Made by a program: the position numbers and the translations under genes
Notes under the pieces: generated by a model
Databases searched by the model: none
Told to the model about the DNA's origin: nothing
The model's input: only the letters and a program-made list of their open reading frames with translations
Shown here: positions 32,941 through 44,429 of the stretch, in pieces
Position numbering within the stretch: position 1 is the first letter of the stretch
Layout: every line of letters starts with the position of its first letter
Assembly (NCBI GenBank): GCA_028456385.1
Contig: JALNQF010000167.1
Coordinates: 32,496-96,495, forward strand
Direction: 5' to 3'
Source of the DNA: Ophiosphaerella korrae
Lineage: Eukaryota; Ascomycota; Dothideomycetes; Pleosporales; Phaeosphaeriaceae
DNA length: 64,000 nucleotides

Positions 32941-35900
32941 CCTTGCTAATTTAGTTATTACAAGAAGTAAAGCGTAAATAGCGTATAGTTTAGCTAACAC
33001 GATAGTAGAAAGTTTAACTAAAAAAGTAGCTAAAGTACTTATAAGTAGTTATAATTTAGATAATATAGTATAGAAGGATATTAAGAACTATATAAATAAC
33101 TTAATCTCTAAGAAAGAAAATATAAAGATATTAATTAACGCATTAGAGACCTAGAATAAAGAACTCTAGGATTACGTAAAATAAAACAAAGTATAGATTA
33201 AAGCTATTATTAAAGGATAAAATTAGATAGAATTAATTACGTAACGCCTAGAGATAAGTATAATAAAGAAACTACTAAAGATACCTATTCTTAAAAAGTT
33301 TAATAGAATAAGAGAGAAATTAAGACCCTTTATAGCCTTAGTATAACTCTAGATAGATATACAAGTACTATACTTCGATATAAAAGAAAAGAAAGTAATA
33401 TATATTAGACTATACCTTAAAGAAGACGTAATAAGATAGTATAAACTATACTAAATAGACTATACAATACACTCTCTAATAACCTAGAAGGACAAAACTA
33501 GAGCTATTTTTAGAAGTTATAAATACTTTACTAAAAGAATAAGAGTATTATTTAGGGATATAGATATTACCTAATAAGCTAAAGAAAAACTTAAAAGGCT
33601 TACACAAAGTAAAAGTATTCCTAAATACGTATTATAGTTTAAATAACTATTACAAAATATAGAATAAAATAAGTTAGCCTTAATATAACATTTTAAGTAA
33701 GAACTAAACTCTAAGATTTAATACAAAATAATCTATATAGAGAAACTACTAACACTAGAAGCCCTAAAACAACAAGTAATCTAAATTAATAACGATCTCC
33801 GCGAATAGAGAAAGAATAAATATAGTAACTAAACTAGAAACTAGGACGTTAGAGACCCTATAATCCTTAACGCTAATAAGGATAGGAAGAATAGAAAGAA
33901 CAAAGACTTTACGTACTTTAACTATAGTAAGAAAAGCTACTATATAAAAGATTACTAATTATAAAAGAAAAAAGATATAGTATATTATAAATATAAGAAA
34001 CCTAGACACTTTATAAAGGATTATAAAAGTAAAGACCTAAAGAAAGAAACTTAGTTAAAAATAACTAAAAAAAAGAAAGAAGTACTACAAGTATAGGCTA
34101 AACCTTAAGAAAAGGTAACTAAGAGTAAAGAAGTACAATATATAATACTCTACTAAACCTTTTATTATAATAATAACTACTATATATACTTTTCTAGTAA
34201 GTAAGGAGTAGTATAGTTCCTATAGAGATAGAGATATAGAGTAGCTATAATAAAAGAAAGTAGAATAAAAGCATAGCTAAAAGAAATAGCTTACGTAATA
34301 GACTTACTAGTAGAAAAACTAAAAAGGGAAGAGCCTTTAGTACTATTAATCTAGGCTAAAGGACTAGCACTAGATAAAGAGACTACTATAACTACTTCTA
34401 AAAGACTAAGAAGAAGTAAGAGATAAGTTAGTATAAGAGGTATAAAGTATATCTAGCTAATAATATATAGCTATAATAGCTATATAATAATAGATATAGA
34501 AGAATAAAACAAAGAATAGAGATTTATTTAAATATACTTAATAGTTATAAGTATAGAGGAAGTATATAAAGACTAGAAAGAACGTAATCTTAAAGAAATA
34601 AAGTTTATACTATTTTAAGAATAGATAAAGTAATATATAGTTATAGTAGGAAAAATACCTATATAGAGAGAATAGTAGTACCTTATAAGAAAAACGCGAT
34701 AGATTAATAAAGCCTATACACTCAGAGTATTAGTAGTATACTATATCCTAATAATAGATACACCTAAGAAAGACAAATACTAAGAAGGGGATAATAAAAT
34801 AATAGACCTAAAATATCTAGTATATTTTAAAGTATTATAGATATTATACCTAGATAAGAATTATATTATATATAGGAACCCTAAAGTAAATAATAATATA
34901 TAGCCTATAAGAAAAAGAGGTTATAACTATATAAGAGTAATTCTAGTAAAAGATATCTAAGGATAGAAAATAATCCTAGAAGATAGATACTTAGTAGCAA
35001 GACCTAGACCTAAACTAACTAAGAAATACATCTAAGGAAGACTATAGTACAAATATAAGAATAATAAATATCTAAAATATAAAGAATATAAACTTAAAAT
35101 AGGGCTATAGCCCTAGAAAAATAGATAATTTACAAAATTACCTAAGTAAGAAAAGCTAGAAAGTATAAGAGGCCTATATATTACAAAAACAAGTATATAC
35201 TAAGAAAAGAAAGTATAATTAATAATTAATAGTAGAGCTATAAAAAACTTTATATCTAAGAAGTTTATAGAAATACAAGGAATATGTTATATAACAAAGA
35301 AATACCCCTAATAACTAAGTATAATTAAAGGAAAACTATTCTAGGAACCTATTAGGTTTAAAACAATTTCCTCTATATTAGAACTAGAAGAGATAACAAT
35401 TAAAAATATAGTTATAGATATAACAACAATTAATAATAAATAAGATATAATACTAGGTATACTATAGTTATAGATAACTAACCTATATATTAATTAGAGA
35501 ATAGGAAAGATTAGCTACTAAAGAATAGATATATTAAAAGCTAATATAAGCACCTACAAAGGAGAATTTCCTAAAGAATACAAGAAATAGGAAAAATAGC
35601 TTATAGAGCTAGAAGACTACCTTCTAGAATATTAACTATAGGATTTAGCGATAGAACTAGAAGAAGGTAAAGACGTAGGATAGAGCCTAGTCTATAGAAA
35701 AATAGAAAAAGAATCTAAAATTAAACAAGTATTTATTAAAAATGTAATTAAGAAAGGATAGATATAAGAATCTAAATCCTTAGTAGTATATAGACCTATA
35801 TTTATAGACAAGAAAGGAACTAGGAATAAAAGACCTTACGTAGATTTTAAGAAAACTAACGCAATTATAAACAAGAACTAATACTTACTACTATAAATAG

Positions 35901-38440
35901 ATAGAATATAAGATAGACTATAAAGAGTAAGAATCTTTACAAAACTAGATATCTAAAACACCTACTACTAGATTAGAATTAAAGAAAGTAATAAATAGAA
36001 AATAGCGTTTAGAACATAGTATAGACTATATAAATACCTAGTTATACTATTTAGATTAATAAACGCACTAGTAGTATTCTAAAAAATAATTAATATAGTA
36101 CTAAGAGAGTACTTAGACGTATTTATATTTGTATACCTAGACAACATCCTTATATTCTTAGAATTAGAAGAAGAATACGTACAACACGTATACAAAGTAC
36201 TAGAGAAACTAGTAGAAAATAAACTATTTCTTAAATTAAGAAAATGCGAGTTCTATATAAAGAAAATAGATTTCCTTAGATTTATTATTAAACTAAGAAA
36301 AATTAAGATTAACCTAGAAAAGATTAGATTAATTAATAAATAGCTAACACTAAGAAACCTAAAAGAAGTATAATAATTTTATAGGTTAGCTAACTTTTAT
36401 AGAAAGTTAATAGTAAGATAGTCTAAAGATATAAAACTAATAACAAAACTTATAAAGAAAGATATACTATTTAAATAGACCTAAGAATACAAGGAAGTAT
36501 TTAACAAGATTAAAAGAAAGTTTATAGAAAACCTAGTTATTAGAATATATAACCTAGACCTACTAGTAATAGTAAAAATAGACGCGTCTAACTTAGTCTA
36601 TAGAATAGTACTAATATAAGAAGACCTAGAAACTAAAAAAGAGTACTTAGTTAAATACTTCTCTAAGAAAATAAAAATAGTAGAACTTAACTACCTAATA
36701 TATAACAAAGAAATACTAGTAATCTATAGAGTATTTAAATAATAGAGAGTATATCTATAAAGAGTAAAGTATTAGATAAAGGTCTATATAGACTATAAGA
36801 ATCTTATAGGATTTATAATAAATAAAGAGTTGTTATAATAATATATAAGATAGTAGGAATTTCTATTAATATTTAATATAGAAAATATATATATAAAAGG
36901 AAAAGATAACTAATTTATAGACGCTCTTAGTAGAAGACTAAACTTATAAGAAGAAGTAAATACTACTAGTATAGTTTTAGTTAAGAATAAAGAAGGATAT
37001 CTAGTCCTAAATATACCTAAAATAGCTACTACACTTAAAAAAACAAGTAGTAAACTAAATAAATAGATTTAGAAAGTAACTAAAGAAGTATCTAAAGAAA
37101 TAAAGAAACTAAAAACCTAAAAAAGATTTATATAAGTCTATAGAAGAATATATATTCTAAGAAAGATTTAAAGAGAATTTATACAATAATTCTACAAATT
37201 ACTAGTATATAGATACTAAGGTATTAATAAAATATTAGATAGACTCCTAAAAGATTACTATATCCTAAAGGTAAGATAACTAGTAATAGAAGTACTATAA
37301 GACTATATAGAATACTATAAAAATAAATACAATAGATATATACTATACAAAATACTACAACTAGTTAAGATACTAGAATAACTATAGAGAGTTATTATAA
37401 TAGACTTTATTACAAAGTTACTAAAGTCTAAAGACCTAATATTAAGAGTTAAGTATAATAAAATCTTAATAATAGTAGATAAACTTATAAAGTACTTATA
37501 CTTTAGACTATATAAAGAGAAAAGTAAGATAGAGGTTACTATATACTAGGTTCTAGGAACTATAATTAGTTAATATAGACTACTAGATAAAATTATTATA
37601 GATAGAGATATATAATTTATATTAAAACTATAGGGAACAATAATAGCGTAATTAGGAATATAATATATAATATCTATAGTATATTATCTATAAATAGATA
37701 GATAATTAGAACGAATAAATTAGATAATAGAATAATACTTAAGATACTACCTTAACTATAACTAGAATAATTAGGTATAACTACTACCTATAGTATAGTT
37801 AGTATACAATAGCGTAAAGAATATAGTAATAAAAGTATTACCTTTCTTTATAAACTATAGATTTAAGCCTAACGTATACTAGACACTAAGAAGTTAGATA
37901 TCCTAGTCTCTAAGAGGAGAAAACTTCGCTAATAGACTTAAAGACATATATAATTAACTAAGATAGGATATAGAATTCCTATATAATTAAATAGTAAAAT
38001 ACTACAACAAGAAATATAAAAAGAGACTCTAATTTAAAAAGAGAGAAAAAGTATAGTTAGTATAAAAGAATATTAAGAGTAAATAGCTAAGTTTAAAACT
38101 TAATTATATTAAGATAAGACTATACAAAATTAAGAAAGAAGTTATACTAGTTATATTTAAATTAAAGCTACTAAGTAAGATAAAGATATATCTAACATTC
38201 TATATAGCTCTACTAGAACAAGTACTATAAAAAGTAGAACTACTAGTATATAAAGTAGATATATATAGAGAATAAGAAGAATAAGAAGTTAAAGAAATCT
38301 TATAGTACTAGTTTTATAATAGTAGAAACTACTATCTAGTAAAATAGATAAGTATAGATAAAAAAGGATAACTATAAGAAAAAATATAGGAACTAGAGGA
38401 CAACCTTAATTATCTTAAGAAACTAGAGGAGTTCTAAAGT
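32941..38440 (+). pseudogene. B3 gag-pol remnant with chromodomain
   Basis: Same order as B2: gag zinc knuckles about 33910-34020, protease about 35225, RT about 35830-36290 (YLDN at about 36140), RNase H about 36555, integrase about 37170-37820, chromodomain about 38290-38430. Dead by RIP stops and lost catalytic residues. Confidence 0.75.
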
Positions 38441-38479
38441 TAAAACCCTCTAGAGCGCCTAGTAGCGAACTAAGAAAAC

Positions 38480-39085
38480 TAATAGTACTACTACTAGATA
38501 GAGAGGTAATAGGAGCGCTTAATGCGACAGGAGCTAGAGCAGCCTCTACTGCATTATCTAAATCTAACTTAGCCTCTAAGGTACGAGACTATTTAGATAA
38601 CTTAGCGTTATTATAAGCCTTTATCTTACAAAGACGCTTAATATAAGAATAAAGCTCTACTAGCTTATAAAGAGTTAACTTACACTTAGCCTTAGCTATA
38701 GCTAGCTATAACAACAATTTTACTTAAGCTCTATTAATAGCTCGCCTTATATAATTTAGTAGAAGGAGATTACATAGAAATTAAATACTTATACTTAGCT
38801 AGCGAAACCCTAGAAGAAATATATTTATATTAAATATTAGCGGTAATATACTTATTATAGTGCTTACTATTATTTAAAGATATAAGACAAGTAAGGCTAA
38901 GCTTAGCGTAACAACAATAGAGAAATATCTTAACCCTGTTACGAACAATACGAGCTACAAGAAGAAGCTTGTTGCGCTAGGAACGAGACGGCATAGGGAG
39001 TGATAAGGAACTAGAGATTAACGAAGAAATAGGATTAATAACTCTAGCCCTAGCACAGAGAAATAAGAGACCGCGTAGAAGAGGG
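38480..39085 (-). pseudogene. Antisense zinc-cluster-like frame in B3 (least mutated B copy)
   Basis: Minus-strand frame downstream of the chromodomain. From the LTR side it reads ARVINPISSLISSSLSLPMP, a stop, then RNKLLLVARIVRNRVKIFLY, CCYAKLSLTCLISLNNSKHY, NKY. Cys/Tyr positions have the spacing x2, x6, x9, x2, as in B1. The match to B1 in this frame despite separate RIP histories supports a real ancestral protein. Confidence 0.52.
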
Positions 39086-39090
39086 GATAG

Positions 39091-39533
39091 TGTTATAGCA
39101 GTAACAAGAGAAGTTGAGATAGAACTAATTAGTCCTGACTTAGACGCTGACGAAGCATAGGACGAGCGGGGTAATAACCTCGATTAGGAAACTAACTACA
39201 ACTAGGACACGTGACAAATTCGTAAATTCGCGATCTTGGCAAACACGAAGTCGCGAAGCTATTATGTGACGAATTTGTAAATTCGCGATCTTGGCAAACA
39301 CGAAGCAACGAAGTCGCCAAGGCTACGGTAATATTTAACAGTAGAGATGTTCATCATTAGGATGGCATCGGCAATTCAATCCTTTGACCACAGAACGCCA
39401 ATACAAGACAGTTGCGAAACATCTTCTATTGTTCATAGTTATTGCAGATCCCAACACGAACTTTTGTCATCACCTCCCAATCCACCAACCCCCTTGACAG
39501 GTACCTGTAGTCGACGACAGACAGCCTGTTACA
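39091..39533 (+). repeat. B3 3' LTR, 443 bp, well preserved
   Basis: Begins TGTTATAGCAG and ends GCCTGTTACA. It keeps CACGTGACAAATTCG and GATCTTGGCAAACACGAAG motifs that are RIP-mutated in the interior LTRs. Two subrepeat units. Confidence 0.92.
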
Positions 39534-39583
39534 AGTACAACTGTCCTCAGGGTTCACTTGGTGCAAATCTGAAAGAATAACTG

Positions 39584-42500
39584 CTAAAGCTTGTCCATCG
39601 AGATTCTCACCTGGGAGATGCCATCAACTTCCGCATCTTTCATCGTCGTGTGGCTGACTCGAATCTCATCCCGACTAATGTTACTTTTATCGCACATGCT
39701 GCGGAAGATGCCACCTTCCCTATCATAGAGTTTCAAGGGCGTATCCAGCTCCGCTATTTGTCCCGCATCCATGACGAGAACCCGATCATAATGAATAATC
39801 GTTTTCAGACGGTGAGCAATGCATAAAACCGTCTTATCCTGCAAGTTTGCAATTGTTTCGGTAACTTGTCGATCCGTTTCAAAGTCTACCGCTGATGTGG
39901 CTTCATCGCAAATGATAATTCGCGAGTCTCGGACCAGTGCTCTCGCGAGCGCGAGGAGTTGCCGTTGTCCAAGAGAGAAGTTCTGTCCATCGACCGCGAC
40001 CACAGAGTCGAGCTGGACGGGATAGGCGTGCTTCTGGTCTCGACTGCCAACGAGACCAGCCTGCTGCAATGCGCGCCACAGATCGTTATCAGAGTGCTGA
40101 TTGTACGGGTCCAGGTTGTCCCGGACGCTTCCCTGGAACAGAGTCGGATCCTGCGGGATGATTGTCAATTTCGAACGTAGATCATGTAAACCAATCTTTG
40201 CAATATCGACTCCATCGATGCAAATTCTTCCTTCGTACTCCACCAGCCGGAAAAGCGTGGTCAGAATAGTAGATTTACCAGCCCCAGTCCGGCCCACAAT
40301 TCCAATCCGTTCACCAGGACGTATGTGAAGTGTCAAGTCCTGTAGCACCAGCGGCAATTCGGCACGGTAGCGCATTTGGACCTGATGGAATTGAATTTCG
40401 CCACGCTCCAGCCAGCTGGGCCGCATCGCTTCTCGAGGCGCAATTTGTTGTTCTTCCTGTTCGATTTGCGTACCGTAGTAGAGAATGCGCTCCGTGGCAT
40501 TCATGTTGTTTTCTACTTCCGCAAATTGCACCACGATCCAAGGAATTATCTGCATGACCGTAACCATGTAGGCCAGTATGAGGGCGGAGATGCTAGGGTC
40601 GATGTCGAATTTCGAAGTTGCGACCAAGATGCCTACAGTTAGCACAGAAATTGATCCCAAGGCGTCCAGTCGAATAGAGAGCCAATGCAGACTCGCAATC
40701 GTGAGGTAGTAGGCGGCGTCCATAGCGTCGACCGAGGCGTCAAGCCGTTCACTAAACTTCCCTTCGGTTTGGTATGCCCGGATACTAGACGTTCCGCCGA
40801 GGGCCTCACTAAATCGCGCAACCACGACGCTTCGCAGGACGGCTTCGAGGCGTTTAATGTCCCGCGCTGGAGACCTGTAGCAGCGGGCTATCAAGATGAA
40901 AAGGACGAGCAGGACAGCTAACACTACGCCAAACCAGTGGTAATAGGCGACTGTCAACGTATAGATGCCGATCACCATGGCCGCAGAGAGCAGGAACATT
41001 TGGATTGAGATGACCAGTACACTATCCATGACCTCCACGTCCTTTGAAAAGCGATTCATAATTCGTCCGAGAGGCGTCGTATCGAAGAAGGCTATCCGTG
41101 CCCCCAAAACTCGCTCAGCAGCGTTTTGGTGCATTTGCTTGCTAGCTTTCATTCCGCACTTCGTTATGACGATGGCGATGGCGAATACTAGTGGAACCTG
41201 TGCCACAGCCAGGGCGGCATACACGCCCATGGTGACGCTAGTGGAGATGTGCCAGTTGTCTCGCATCCAATACGATAGCCAAATACTGGATGCTAACATC
41301 GTACACTGCAAAGCGACAATCAGGCCAAGGATTGTTGGGACGAAAAGAAGTGATCCGCTTGCACGGAAGTACGAGATCCAGACGTCCCAGCTTATACGAT
41401 TGACGGCTCGTTCCTCATCCTGCATCAATGCTACCGTCTGCGAATCTTCACCATGGGCCGACTTCATCATGGATTTTGGAGTTTCCTCCTGGTCAACACC
41501 CCGTTCCTGCATCGAGATGGAGTCCATCAACTCTTGGAAATCCGAATCATGCTCCATGAGATCTGGAAACGTCGCAATCTTATGGATCGTTCCCTCTCGC
41601 ATCCAGATAACCCTATCGACTTGGGACAATACGTGCAGTTGATGAGTAGCAAGCAAACGGGTCTTAGATCGAAGAAGGCCACAGATGGCATTGTTCATGA
41701 TGTGCCCTCCTACGTGCGCGTCGACCCCAGAGAGCGGATCGTCTAGAATCACCGTCTCAGCATCCGAGTATATAGCTCTAGCGATACTAAGGCGTTGTTT
41801 CTGGCCTCCCGACAGGGTAATGCCCTTTTCGCCGATTTCGGTTAGGTCGCCAAAACGCAGCGTTTCAAGGTCCGTACGAAGGGCACAAGCTTCAATAACA
41901 CGCTCGTATTGCATTGGATCAAAGTCCCTGCCGAAGGTAATGTTCTCCCGGATCGTTGCATTCTGCATCCAGGCCACCTGTTGACAGTACGCGATGCGGT
42001 TGGCACTCACGAAGACGTTACCGTTTGTAAGGCGCATCTCACCAGCAAGAGCCGCAAGAAGCGAGCTTTTCCCGGATCCCACGGCTCCTATTACTGCGAC
42101 GAGTTCGCCTCGCCTCAACGTCAGATGGATGTGCTCCAAACAAAATGGGCCGTGGTCGTCCAAAGCACTGCACCGCCTCTGAGACAAGCTACCGCCTTGG
42201 CTGCTGCTGAGATCCTTTTGGTCTTCCAAGATCTCCGTGCATCCGTCCTTGACTACTTGCTGGTCTGGAGCTTGTGAAGGCCCTTCGAAAGATGACTCGG
42301 GCTGAACGCTGTTCCGCTCCCAGGTGAAACTAGCGTCTTGAACTTTGATGCTATATGCAGCGTCCGGAACATGTATTGCGGTGTTCTTGACTTCCTCTGC
42401 GTCTAGGAACTCTTGTACCCGTGCGAGAGACGTGTGTGCGCTGGCGAAAAACCCGATGAGGGGCGCAGCCGTGTTGAGGGGAATGCGCAATGCATTGAAA

Positions 42501-43897
42501 AGCGCCAGTGACGAAAAGATGGCCGCAGATTTTGGTGTAGGGTGGGTTACCGAGTACGTGGCAAAGGTGAGCATTGAGGCAATTATGGGAGTGATGAACG
42601 AGCCCGCTGTGAAGGAATTGATAGTGGAAGAAATGCTGCTCGTGCCCTTCATCTCGAGGTTCCGGATGCTGCTGACGCGTCCGAGGAAGCTCGTCTCCCA
42701 AGCACAGAACTTGATAAAGCGCACTGCCGCGAACATTTCTTGTATTAGGCTCAGACGCTGGTCAGTGATGGTGTTGACTACTTTTCTACTGGCGACCAAC
42801 GAACGCGTGGCGAAGCCGAACACGGGCATTATTGCACAGAGGAAAGCAAAGCCAACTACAGCACTATACTGAACATTGGCGCAGAGCAGCCCGAGCGCCA
42901 AGAGAATCTGAACCGGTGTGGCCCATACCATGTGGAAAGACGCCATTACCTGTTCCAGTCGTAGAGTGTCTGTCGACATGAGGTTCACAATTTTGCCATT
43001 TGACCATCCAGTATTATCATCCGCCGTCATGGCTGCCGCGGTGGATTCCAATTGTTTCTTGTAGTGTTGCTTCTCCTCTTTGCTTCCCGGGGCTACATCT
43101 ACCGGAAGCTCGGCAGCAGACGCTCCAGAGTTCCCCCCAGCTTTGGCGCGACCAGAGAGACGAATGGCCTTTTCAAAGATTACACTGATGAGAGCTGAGC
43201 GGGCTTGCGCGCCTACCATCATGGTTCGGTACTTGGCATGGTTGAGACTTAATGACTGGCACAGCAACATAATATTCAGTCTCAAAACCAAGCCAATGCC
43301 CCTAGCTACAGAGGGTTTCGTTCCACCATGGTGGTGAGCCTCCCATGCCTCAGCGACGTATTCGATGAGAAATCGGGTGGTAAAAGGACACAGAATCTGC
43401 AAACAGGCCGCAAAAAGTTGTAACACGCCAGCAATATCAAATTCGCCGGCAAAAGTGTCGTGGAGGGCCATGGTGATCACTGGATAACGACCCGGTTGAC
43501 GACGTCGCACCTCAATCGCGGTGAGGAGTCTGGCTTTCATCGCAGACACTCGTCTGGGAGATTCCGATTCCAGCTCCCATATGTCGTTTACATGGAGCGG
43601 GCGACGCATCCCTATGTGCAGCAAAGAGGTGATCCATTGGAATGTTAGAGTACTGATGAAGCCGGCTCGGTGCTCTGGAGAAGGCAATGCTTGCGCAGGA
43701 GGACTTGATGGAGGCTCGCTCCTCTGATAGAATGGGTTCAGAACTTGGAGCCGACTCCATTGGTTCGACGCCATCTCAGGCTCTCTCATAGAGTGTAACA
43801 ATGAGTGGAGAGAGCGCGTGTTGGTTTGTAGCTCTGGGTCATGGCGTAAATGGGTACAATCACCACGGTCAAGGGTCGAAGAGGCGCGCAGCAACAA
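39584..43897 (-). CDS. ABCC-type (MRP-like) ABC transporter, full length
   Basis: ATP-driven multidrug or conjugate exporter of the ABCC subfamily: a single uninterrupted frame of 1437 codons with TMD1-NBD1-TMD2-NBD2 order and no TMD0. NBD1 (residues about 600-740) has Walker A GAVGSGKSS (about 604-611), signature LSGGQKQ (about 695) and Walker B VILDDP. The Asp after Walker B replaces the catalytic Glu, typical of the asymmetric ABCC NBD1. NBD2 has Walker A GRTGAGKST (about 1202), signature SLGQRQ, Walker B IIICDE and the switch His in CIAHR. ATGs at 43789 (MREPEMASNQ) or 43774 may be the real start, giving about 1400 residues. Its 3' end lies 45 bp from the B3 target duplication, so its terminator may involve transposon DNA. 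Divergent from the dehydrogenase gene. Export of the locus product is inferred. Confidence 0.93.
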   Translation of the reverse strand: MLLRASSTLDRGDCTHLRHDPELQTNTRSLHSLLHSMREPEMASNQWSRLQVLNPFYQRSEPPSSPPAQALPSPEHRAGFISTLTFQWITSLLHIGMRRPLHVNDIWELESESPRRVSAMKARLLTAIEVRRRQPGRYPVITMALHDTFAGEFDIAGVLQLFAACLQILCPFTTRFLIEYVAEAWEAHHHGGTKPSVARGIGLVLRLNIMLLCQSLSLNHAKYRTMMVGAQARSALISVIFEKAIRLSGRAKAGGNSGASAAELPVDVAPGSKEEKQHYKKQLESTAAAMTADDNTGWSNGKIVNLMSTDTLRLEQVMASFHMVWATPVQILLALGLLCANVQYSAVVGFAFLCAIMPVFGFATRSLVASRKVVNTITDQRLSLIQEMFAAVRFIKFCAWETSFLGRVSSIRNLEMKGTSSISSTINSFTAGSFITPIIASMLTFATYSVTHPTPKSAAIFSSLALFNALRIPLNTAAPLIGFFASAHTSLARVQEFLDAEEVKNTAIHVPDAAYSIKVQDASFTWERNSVQPESSFEGPSQAPDQQVVKDGCTEILEDQKDLSSSQGGSLSQRRCSALDDHGPFCLEHIHLTLRRGELVAVIGAVGSGKSSLLAALAGEMRLTNGNVFVSANRIAYCQQVAWMQNATIRENITFGRDFDPMQYERVIEACALRTDLETLRFGDLTEIGEKGITLSGGQKQRLSIARAIYSDAETVILDDPLSGVDAHVGGHIMNNAICGLLRSKTRLLATHQLHVLSQVDRVIWMREGTIHKIATFPDLMEHDSDFQELMDSISMQERGVDQEETPKSMMKSAHGEDSQTVALMQDEERAVNRISWDVWISYFRASGSLLFVPTILGLIVALQCTMLASSIWLSYWMRDNWHISTSVTMGVYAALAVAQVPLVFAIAIVITKCGMKASKQMHQNAAERVLGARIAFFDTTPLGRIMNRFSKDVEVMDSVLVISIQMFLLSAAMVIGIYTLTVAYYHWFGVVLAVLLVLFILIARCYRSPARDIKRLEAVLRSVVVARFSEALGGTSSIRAYQTEGKFSERLDASVDAMDAAYYLTIASLHWLSIRLDALGSISVLTVGILVATSKFDIDPSISALILAYMVTVMQIIPWIVVQFAEVENNMNATERILYYGTQIEQEEQQIAPREAMRPSWLERGEIQFHQVQMRYRAELPLVLQDLTLHIRPGERIGIVGRTGAGKSTILTTLFRLVEYEGRICIDGVDIAKIGLHDLRSKLTIIPQDPTLFQGSVRDNLDPYNQHSDNDLWRALQQAGLVGSRDQKHAYPVQLDSVVAVDGQNFSLGQRQLLALARALVRDSRIIICDEATSAVDFETDRQVTETIANLQDKTVLCIAHRLKTIIHYDRVLVMDAGQIAELDTPLKLYDREGGIFRSMCDKSNISRDEIRVSHTTMKDAEVDGISQVRISMDKL

Positions 43898-44429
43898 CCC
43901 ATCGTGCCCCGTCTCAGCAATTCGGCGCCTTCTCCGATCCGATGCTGCAATGATCTAATGCTACCATGCTTGATACTACTCGGCTGAGAGCCGGAGTCAG
44001 GTAGGCAAGGCTGATGTCGGGTATGTGAGAAGCATCGGGCGTGCGGTCACGTCGGAACTGCCCGCAATGCCGATAGCCTGGACTCCGCGATGACCGACAG
44101 GGATGGCGACATGAACTCAGGTCGTCCGAAAATGAAGAGTATGCCTACGATACTGGGTTAATATGCCTTGCTTCACCAAACCACATTCTGAAGGTAGTGT
44201 GAACGTCCGGCCTCCCATTCGGCGTCACGAAACTACTTACATTGCATCTAGCCCGATGACGAAGCTCCCGATTACTCATACTGAGCCTCGTAGGATTTTC
44301 GATTATCCGACTCCAGCTATCGGGGACCTAGCACTGGAGTGTGGTTATATCGAACCACGTCGTCCAGCACGGCCGCTATTCGAAAGGCACTTCTTCCCTC
44401 AACCAGCGTGAACCAGCGTGAATGTCAGT
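43898..44429. promoter_or_regulatory. Divergent promoter region between ABC and dehydrogenase genes
   Basis: About 530 bp (more if the ABC start is internal). An 82-codon open frame at 44163-44411 has no recognisable features and I do not call it. There is a CGG-N7-CCG inverted triplet at about 43981-43993, a possible Zn2Cys6-factor site, and a 10-bp direct repeat AACCAGCGTG at 44401-44420 just before the dehydrogenase start. Confidence 0.35.

Larger units (their letters stand above)
32498..39533 (+). mobile_element. Chromovirus family B, copy B3
   Basis: Complete 7036-bp element with LTRs 32498-32940 and 39091-39533 (443 bp each) and target duplication AGTAC (32493-32497 and 39534-39538). 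It forms the right edge of the nest and ends 45 bp plus its duplication from the stop codon of the ABC transporter gene. Its 3' end is much less RIP-mutated than its 5' end. Confidence 0.93.

Noticed and set aside
7877..39533. Reading B1 and B3 as the two inverted ends of one giant element
   Set aside because: Their outer LTRs are inverted copies (TGTAAC at 7877, GTTACA at 39533), but each element has its own LTR pair and its own target duplication, so they are separate insertions in opposite orientation.
39819..43727. Many plus-strand open frames opposite the ABC transporter
   Set aside because: Shadow frames of a long GC-rich coding sequence; none has its own domain.
44163..44411. 82-codon open frame in the ABC/dehydrogenase intergenic region
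   Set aside because: No domain, no start context, lies in a promoter region, and composition is not distinctive.
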